Positions 58,996 to 64,000 of a stretch of 64,000 nt of DNA are shown here, in pieces. The notes under the pieces are model-generated. The model saw nothing but the letters and a program-made list of their open reading frames with translations, did no database searches and had not been told where the DNA came from. Origin of the DNA: Anticarsia gemmatalis (taxonomy: Eukaryota > Arthropoda > Insecta > Lepidoptera > Erebidae). The translations under genes and the position numbers were made by a program. How positions within the stretch are numbered: the first letter of the stretch is position 1; each line of letters opens with the position of its first letter. The stretch lies in the NCBI RefSeq assembly GCF_050436995.1, contig NC_134765.1:11342257-11406256 (forward strand), read 5' to 3'.

Positions 58996-59883
58996 GGCGA
59001 CGTAAGCCTGGCCGGTTTAGGAGAGGCTAGTCGCGGAGGAAGGGAGGTCGCTAAACCCTATCCTCCGCGACTGGGCGGGGCCGTACCGCGAGATGCGGCA
59101 ACGGTGGGGCTGCCGTGGGGAGCCGGGGGTCGGGCGGTCGGACCCTGCTCTTAACCCATGGCGGCTGGTGGTGGAGAGGCCGCTTCCCCGTCTGGGTGGT
59201 ACCGTTGTAGCCCGGGGGACCAAAAGCGGCCGGCCGGCTGGGCTGAGTGGACTCAGTCTGGCCGGTTTTGGAGAGGCTAGTCGCGGAGGAAGGGATGAAT
59301 CCCATCCTCCGCGACTGGGCGGGGCCGCACCGCGAGATGCGGCAACGGTGGGGCTGCCGTGGGGAGCCGGGGGTCGGGCGGTCGGACCCGGCTCTTAACC
59401 CATGGCGGCTGGTGGTGGGACCGTAGGGCCCGGGAGCGTTGGGATCTCGCTCTCGGGCTCGTTGGTCGGAGAGGAGGTGGCGGCGGCCTACACATCTTCC
59501 GCCGCCGGCGGCCGGGACATGCTGCGCATCTGCGCGTGGCCTGTCCCGGCTTCCGAAGGCCCCCTGGCTGGCGAACTCGGGGGAGTTTGCTGGCCATTGC
59601 ACAAGGGGGCATAGTGGGGGGACGGTACCCGTGTGTTGGGGTGTCGTCCCACACTGTGGAGGAGTCCACGTGTGGACGGCCGCGTCGGGGTCGCGGATGT
59701 GTGCTTAAAAGCGTTCCCGTGACCTCGGCACCATGCGGCGAGGAGGAGGCAACACCTCGGTGGTTTAGTGGGTAGGCCTAGCCCTTCTGGTTCGGAGAGC
59801 CCCACATACCCCAGCGCTCCCCCGGGCGCTGGGGATGCAATTTCATGCATTAACCGAGTTAACAAAAAAAAAAAAAAAAAAAA
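58996..59883 (+). mobile_element. 5'-truncated telomere-specific LINE, 3' UTR only (TRAS-like)
   Basis: 888 bp inserted exactly at TT|AGG: the left array ends GGTT, and the poly(A) tail (59864-59883, about 20 A) is followed by GGTTAGG. This polarity, with poly(A) joined to the G-rich strand and the cut between T and A, fits the TRAS type rather than SART, which inserts the other way. The sequence is GC-rich and has no RT frame, so only the 3' UTR remains. It contains two copies of an about 160-bp module 250 bp apart (from 59006 and 59256) and a terminal hairpin (CCCCAGCGC at 59810-59818 against GCGCTGGGG). Confidence 0.8.
59006..59420 (+). repeat. Direct repeat in the telomeric LINE 3' UTR, 250-bp period
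   Basis: The two modules begin CTGGCCGGTTT and run to GGCGGCTGGTGGTGG. Each contains a 12-bp stem, AGTCGCGGAGGA pairing with TCCTCCGCGACT a short loop later. The stems are identical in the two copies while the loops differ in length and sequence, which suggests the stem is under selection. Confidence 0.75.
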
Positions 59884-60777
59884 GGTTAGGTTAGGTTAGG
59901 TTAGGTTAGGTTAGGTTAGGTTAGGTTAGGTTAGGTTAGGTTAGGTTAGGTTAGGTTAGGTTAGGTTAGGTTAGGTTAGGTTAGGTTAGGTTAGGTTAGG
60001 TTAGGTTAGGTTAGGTTAGGTTAGGTTAGGTTAGGTTAGGTTAGGTTAGGTTAGGTTAGGTTAGGTTAGGTTAGGTTAGGTTAGGTTAGGTTAGGTTAGG
60101 TTAGGTTAGGTTAGGTTAGGTTAGGTTAGGTTAGGTTAGGTTAGGTTAGGTTAGGTTAGGTTAGGTTAGGTTAGGTTAGGTTAGGTTAGGTTAGGTTAGG
60201 TTAGGTTAGGTTAGGTTAGGTTAGGTTAGGTTAGGTTAGGTTAGGTTAGGTTAGGTTAGGTTAGGTTAGGTTAGGTTAGGTTAGGTTAGGTTAGGTTAGG
60301 TTAGGTTAGGTTAGGTTAGGTTAGGTTAGGTTAGGTTAGGTTAGGTTAGGTTAGGTTAGGTTAGGTTAGGTTAGGTTAGGTTAGGTTAGGTTAGGTTAGG
60401 TTAGGTTAGGTTAGGTTAGGTTAGGTTAGGTTAGGTTAGGTTAGGTTAGGTTAGGTTAGGTTAGGTTAGGTTAGGTTAGGTTAGGTTAGGTTAGGTTAGG
60501 TTAGGTTAGGTTAGGTTAGGTTAGGTTAGGTTAGGTTAGGTTAGGTTAGGTTAGGTTAGGTTAGGTTAGGTTAGGTTAGGTTAGGTTAGGTTAGGTTAGG
60601 TTAGGTTAGGTTAGGTTAGGTTAGGTTAGGTTAGGTTAGGTTAGGTTAGGTTAGGTTAGGTTAGGTTAGGTTAGGTTAGGTTAGGTTAGGTTAGGTTAGG
60701 TTAGGTTAGGTTAGGTTAGGTTAGGTTAGGTTAGGTTAGGTTAGGTTAGGTTAGGTTAGGTTAGGTTAGGTTAGGTT
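59884..60777 (+). repeat. (TTAGG)n telomeric array, 894 bp
   Basis: About 179 perfect GGTTA units between the poly(A) tail of one telomeric LINE and the 5' end of the next. It ends in GGTT, again leaving the insertion point at TT|AGG. Confidence 0.98.
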
Positions 60778-60846
60778 CCCCCTCGTGGGTCTGCACCTTG
60801 TCGTGGTGAGGGGGCTCAGTAGCATTAGCGAAGCCAAGACAGACCC
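60778..60846 (+). ncRNA. Putative HDV-like self-cleaving ribozyme at the element's 5' end
   Basis: A nested double pseudoknot can be drawn. P1 is CCCCCT (60778-60783) with AGGGGG (60809-60814). P2 is GGGTCTG (60787-60793) with CAGACCC (60840-60846). P3 is CACC (60794-60797) with GGTG (60805-60808) and a 7-nt loop. Before the P2 3' strand lies CCAA (60834-60837), which fits the CNRA of the HDV J4/2 strand carrying the catalytic C. The cleavage point of this fold is just before the first P1 base, exactly the array/element junction. P4 and P1.1 are not convincing. HDV-like ribozymes are known at the 5' ends of R2 and several other non-LTR elements, where they release the element RNA from upstream transcripts. 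Confidence 0.55.
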
Positions 60847-60941
60847 GAAGGGACCGTTTCGTTCTGAGGCCTTCAGGCTCAGAACCAGGTCCCTTCACAC
60901 CGTGTGGTGGTGCGCGAGCGCCACTGCGCGAGAGAGGAAGG

Positions 60942-61336
60942 AAAACCTCTATAAAAAACCATGGGGGGGGCGGACTTTCATGTCCTGCCCGGGGTGGGGG
61001 TGTCCGCTGAGTACTGTTCTCGGCGGACCCAAACCGCAAGCCTGGCTCAACTCTTGGGTCAGGATCGGGGGCTGCTTGTCGGAGGTTGGGGAGACAGCGG
61101 TCGCGAGGAAGAAAACCTCTATAAAAAATCACTGTGCGTGTCCCTCTGCTTGCAGAGGGCACAGGAGTGGGACGGGTGATCCGTCGGTGGGAGGGCGGGC
61201 TCTCCCGGTTTCGGTATCGTCTCCGGGAGGGCAGACTTCGGTGTGGAGGTGTCGTGGTCACGTCTCGCGGCCACTGCTGGGACCGAGGGCCTTGCCTTAA
61301 TTGGCCGGGCCAAGAGGACTTAACCTCAATAAAAAA
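60942..61336 (+). promoter_or_regulatory. Repeated TATA-like motif in the 5' UTR of the telomeric LINE
   Basis: AAAACCTCTATAAAAAA occurs at 60942-60958 and 61112-61128, and a variant TTAACCTCAATAAAAAA at 61320-61336. Short purine-rich words precede each (GAGAGGAAGG, CGCGAGGAAG, CCAAGAGGAC). The spacing is 170 and 208 bp, with GC-rich, partly similar DNA between. These may be repeated promoter modules of the internal promoter that such elements need, or translation-related RNA elements. Confidence 0.4.
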
Positions 61337-61451
61337 TTTAGTTTTAAGATCCGGTGAAACCTGCCCGACCTCACCGTGTAATAGGGTTACCCAGGTACAG
61401 GGGGCTCTGCCTGGGTGGACGGTTTACTTCCCCCATACTCGTGGGACTTTT

Positions 61452-63554
61452 ATGGAATCTTTAAATCTCAAAAACCAAATCGAAGATAACAGTGGGAGGG
61501 GCGAGAAGCCCAATAGTGAGGAGATTGGGGGCAAAAAGCCCGGCAGTGCAGACTGCGCTGCAGTAGAGGGGCGGCGCACGCCCAGTATTGTGCGCCCCTC
61601 GTCGGTGATCGGAGGAGGAGGGGGTTCTAGGCCCCTGTCCCCCGTTGTATTGCTGGAGCGGCTCCCCATTCATCTTGGGAGCCCCAGCGGGAGGACGAGG
61701 TCCCGCGTTGCTCAGGAGTCCAGTGTCGACTCTGACACTGGCTCCGACATGAGCATTATTTCTGACGGCACCCAGCCGTCAGTGAGTGGTCGCCTTTGGC
61801 GAAAGAGACGTCCGCGCCCTGAGTCCGAGGAGTCGGATGGGGCGCGGAAGAAGAAGAAGGCGCCGGCGACAAGGACGCCAGAGTCGGAGGACCCGGAGGA
61901 CAAGTCTGCCAAGCAATTGGCAGAGGCTATCCAAAGCAATTTGGAGGCAGTAATCGCGGTCGCCGACAAGTCCGGCCACCTTAAAGGGACTTTTATTAAG
62001 TCATTAAAAGACGCTGCCCGAAACATCAGGCTGGCGACGTCTGAGTTAAGTCGGCGGTCCGCGACGAATGAAAACCTAGCGCTTCAGGCGCAAAACAGCC
62101 GGCTAAAGGCGGAGGTCGACCACCTCAATAAAGAGATGGCGGCGCTTAAAGCTGTGGTGGAGAACATCCACACCACCACCACCGGCGCCCAGCCCGTTAT
62201 AATTGGGCAGGCGCCTCCATCCGTGGAATCCGCCATCGCCGACCTCCGCCTCATGGTGGACGCCCGTTTTGGGGCCATAGAGGCCCGGCTTCCGCCGGAG
62301 CCCCGCATTCGTCCGCCCCTGGCGGCAGACAAGAAAGCGGCAGGGGCACCTCCTGTGCCCGCCGCTAGAGCGAAGAAGACGGCGGCACCAACTCCTGCCG
62401 CCAGAAAGGGCAAGGCGACGGCGCCACCAGCGCCGGCAACAAAACCCACCACCGCGCCAAATCCACCGGCTCCCAAAGGGAAGCGCGACAAACAACCACA
62501 ACCGTCGTATAGCGCGGTGGCGGCCATGCCCGCTAAAGAGGCTCCCGCAATCCCGGCGACTGCCAACGAGTGGCAGCTCGTCGGGAAGAATGGAAAGGCG
62601 GCAAAGGCGCCCAAGGAAAAGGCGCCTAAAACAACAAAGAAGAAGGCGGCGAAGCTCCGGACTCCTAAATCGGCTGCAGTCGTCATAACACTGCAGCCGG
62701 AGGCGGTGAAGAACGGCGCCTCCTACAAGGACGTCATTGGGGACGCAAAGGCCAAAATCAACCTGGCCGACTTGGGCATAGGCCCCAATGACGTCCGGTT
62801 CAAGGTTGCCGCCACGGGGGCTCGCATGTTTGAGCTCCCAGGAGCGTCCGGAGCCGAGAAGGCGGACGCCTTCGCCTCGAAATTACGCGAGGTACTGCCG
62901 GAGGACATCGTCCGGGTGTCCAGGCCCACGAAATCCGCCGAGCTACGCATCACGGGCCTGGACGACTCCACCTCCCCGGAGGAAGTAAAAGCCGCCCTCT
63001 CTAGGGCTGGCGAGTGCCCAGCGGACTCCGTCCGGCTGGGTCAGATCCGCCTCGGCCCTCACGGCGGCGGATCTATTTGGGCCTGCTGCCCAGTTGCGGC
63101 GGCCAAAAAACTTGTCGATGGCCGCCGCCTCTTGATCGGTTGGGTGTCGGCGCGGGTGGAGCTTCTCCCCCCACGCGAGCGCCGTTGTTACCGCTGCCTG
63201 GAAGGCGGCCACGTCTGTGCGCGGTGCACATCTGAAGTAGACAGGAGCGGCACGTGCTTCCGGTGCGGCAAGCCGGGCCACATTGCCCGGTCGTGCTCGG
63301 AAGCACCGAACTGTGCCGTATGCGCCGCGGCAGGCAAGCCGGCGGCGCACGTGGTGGGGAGCAAAGCCTGCGCCCCACCAAAGGGCCAAAAGAAGAAGGG
63401 GAATTTGGGGGAAAACCCCAAGAAGAAAAGTAAGAAGAAGGGCAAGAAGACTGCGAAGAAGGCCAAGGCCGCTTCGCAGTCGTCAGACCGGCCCGCGGCC
63501 TCCAACGCCGCCGAAGTGCCGGTAGACGTGGTGGAGATGGAGACCCAACAGTAA
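61452..63554 (+). CDS. ORF1 (Gag-like RNA-binding protein) of the telomeric LINE, 700 aa
   Basis: The frame is open upstream to 61134, but the first in-frame ATG is at 61452 (MESLNLKNQIEDN). Order of features: acidic/Ser N-terminus (MSIISDGTQPS) followed by a basic KKKKAP stretch; a predicted coiled coil at about 196-235 (NENLALQAQNSRLKAEVDHL); an Ala/Pro/Lys-rich linker (about 280-410); a Gag-like globular part; then three CCHC zinc knuckles: CYRCLEGGHVCARC (579-592), CFRCGKPGHIARSC (602-615) and a longer CAVC...H...C (from 621); then a Lys-rich tail. ORF1 proteins of R1-clade elements bind element RNA and carry it to the nucleus and telomeres. The length is typical of TRAS/SART ORF1 (about 600-700). 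Confidence 0.88.
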   Translation: MESLNLKNQIEDNSGRGEKPNSEEIGGKKPGSADCAAVEGRRTPSIVRPSSVIGGGGGSRPLSPVVLLERLPIHLGSPSGRTRSRVAQESSVDSDTGSDMSIISDGTQPSVSGRLWRKRRPRPESEESDGARKKKKAPATRTPESEDPEDKSAKQLAEAIQSNLEAVIAVADKSGHLKGTFIKSLKDAARNIRLATSELSRRSATNENLALQAQNSRLKAEVDHLNKEMAALKAVVENIHTTTTGAQPVIIGQAPPSVESAIADLRLMVDARFGAIEARLPPEPRIRPPLAADKKAAGAPPVPAARAKKTAAPTPAARKGKATAPPAPATKPTTAPNPPAPKGKRDKQPQPSYSAVAAMPAKEAPAIPATANEWQLVGKNGKAAKAPKEKAPKTTKKKAAKLRTPKSAAVVITLQPEAVKNGASYKDVIGDAKAKINLADLGIGPNDVRFKVAATGARMFELPGASGAEKADAFASKLREVLPEDIVRVSRPTKSAELRITGLDDSTSPEEVKAALSRAGECPADSVRLGQIRLGPHGGGSIWACCPVAAAKKLVDGRRLLIGWVSARVELLPPRERRCYRCLEGGHVCARCTSEVDRSGTCFRCGKPGHIARSCSEAPNCAVCAAAGKPAAHVVGSKACAPPKGQKKKGNLGENPKKKSKKKGKKTAKKAKAASQSSDRPAASNAAEVPVDVVEMETQQ

Positions 63555-64000
63555 TGGCTCTCCATCTCCTCCAAACGAACTTGAACCACTGTGCCAGGGC
63601 CCAGGATCTCTTCTCCCAAAGCCTGGCACAGTGGTCGATAAAGTTGGCAGTGGCGGCAGAGCCGTACTTTGTTCCGCCCAGGGATGACTGGGCGGGTGAT
63701 TTAGACGGCTCAGTAGCCGTAGTCTCCCCGGCCGCCGTCGGAGTTCCGCCCCTCGTGCCCACAGCGAGGGGCCATGGTTATGTGGCGGTCACATGGGGAG
63801 ACATAGTCGTCGTCGGCATATATTTCTCGCCAAACCGGAGCCTGGCTGAATTCGAGGCGTTTCTCGCGCGGATCGGCACCGTGGTCGGCCGTGATAGGTC
63901 TCGCCCCGCCTTGGTCCTGGGGGACTTCAATGCCAAGTCCACGGCTTGGGGTTCCCCCTCTACGGACGTGCGGGGCGAGGAAGTCGAAGATTGGTTGGCG
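63554..64000 (+). CDS. ORF2 N-terminus of the telomeric LINE: APE-type endonuclease (partial)
   Basis: The ATG (63554-63556) overlaps the ORF1 stop as TAATG. The frame is open for 149 codons to the window edge. Endonuclease landmarks: LLQTNLNHC with conserved N near 9-11, AEPY (catalytic-type E at 36), VVVGIYFSPN, and LVLGDFNAKSTAWGS (D124 and N126, the metal/DNA-binding GDFN motif; the AKSxxWGS run is typical of R1-clade elements). The rest of the endonuclease, the RT and the C-terminal zinc knuckle lie outside the window. This enzyme is what would nick TTAGG repeats. Translation would probably be by stop-restart at the overlap. Confidence 0.88.
   Translation, partial: MALHLLQTNLNHCARAQDLFSQSLAQWSIKLAVAAEPYFVPPRDDWAGDLDGSVAVVSPAAVGVPPLVPTARGHGYVAVTWGDIVVVGIYFSPNRSLAEFEAFLARIGTVVGRDRSRPALVLGDFNAKSTAWGSPSTDVRGEEVEDWLA

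Larger units (their letters stand above)
60778..64000 (+). mobile_element. Telomere-specific non-LTR retrotransposon (TRAS-like, R1 clade), right side cut by the window
   Basis: The element starts directly after the telomeric GGTT with CCCCCTCGTGGG. It has a 5' UTR of about 670 bp, a Gag-like ORF1 (61452-63554) with zinc knuckles, and an ORF2 starting at 63554 with an APE-type endonuclease. It has the same orientation as the truncated element at 58996, so the two are head-to-tail with TTAGG between. TRAS-type elements of Lepidoptera use a sequence-specific endonuclease to insert into TTAGG repeats and thereby add DNA to chromosome ends. The frames are intact as far as visible, so this copy may be active. 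Confidence 0.88.

Noticed and set aside
59051..59865. Several ORFs of 100-183 codons on both strands in the telomeric LINE 3' UTR
   Set aside because: They overlap each other in five frames and contain the duplicated UTR module; GC-rich UTR without RT or RNase H motifs.
61134..61451. N-terminal extension of ORF1
   Set aside because: Open frame but no ATG, Arg/Gly/Cys-rich, and it overlaps the repeated 5' UTR modules; the ATG at 61452 is the better start.

Overview
The window is animal nuclear DNA from an insect, almost certainly a moth or butterfly. It carries long (TTAGG)n arrays of the insect telomere type, non-LTR retrotransposons inserted at TT|AGG inside those arrays (the TRAS/SART habit best known from Lepidoptera), frequent TAGGTACCTA-type motifs, tRNA- and 5S-derived SINEs, short Helitron-like elements, and GC-rich split exons in AT-rich introns. 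The G-rich TTAGG strand reads 5'->3' to the right, so the chromosome end should lie beyond the right edge. The window therefore runs from a genic region (left) through subtelomeric satellites into the telomere-proximal zone (right). Layout: 1-17116 has no well supported gene; it holds SINEs, a Helitron fragment, one likely MITE-like element and one weak signal-peptide exon candidate on the minus strand. A large plus-strand gene runs from 17117 to 47698. I assembled eleven coding exons whose splice phases all agree, giving 1,817 codons plus stop. The protein is long, low-complexity and charged, with Cys-rich patches and a compact C-terminus; I do not recognise its family. Its 16-kb second intron hosts two further genes: an intronless four-transmembrane protein (18424-18900, +) and a two-exon MADF-BESS protein (19638-20814, -). 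The introns also hold three inverted-repeat DNA elements with target-site duplications (703, 1152 and 1247 bp), SINEs, Helitron-like copies and a 470-bp near-perfect foldback. From 48 kb the sequence becomes subtelomeric: a LINE of the Jockey/CR1 type with its RT ORF (48172-50316), a 21-bp satellite with a 42-bp higher-order form (51310-53268), an inverted 3' fragment of the same LINE inserted in the satellite, then (ATCCGT)n-type hexamer arrays in a duplicated block (55749-57150). A perfect (TTAGG)n array (57277-58995) follows, then a 5'-truncated telomeric LINE 3' end (58996-59883), a second perfect array (59884-60777), and the 5' part of a full-length telomeric LINE (60778-64000, ORF1 complete, ORF2 endonuclease cut by the window edge). 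The most notable observation is at the 5' end of that last element. The first 69 bases can fold into the nested double pseudoknot of an HDV-like self-cleaving ribozyme, with the predicted cleavage point exactly at the junction with the telomeric repeat. All calls are from reading the sequence only; no homology search was run.
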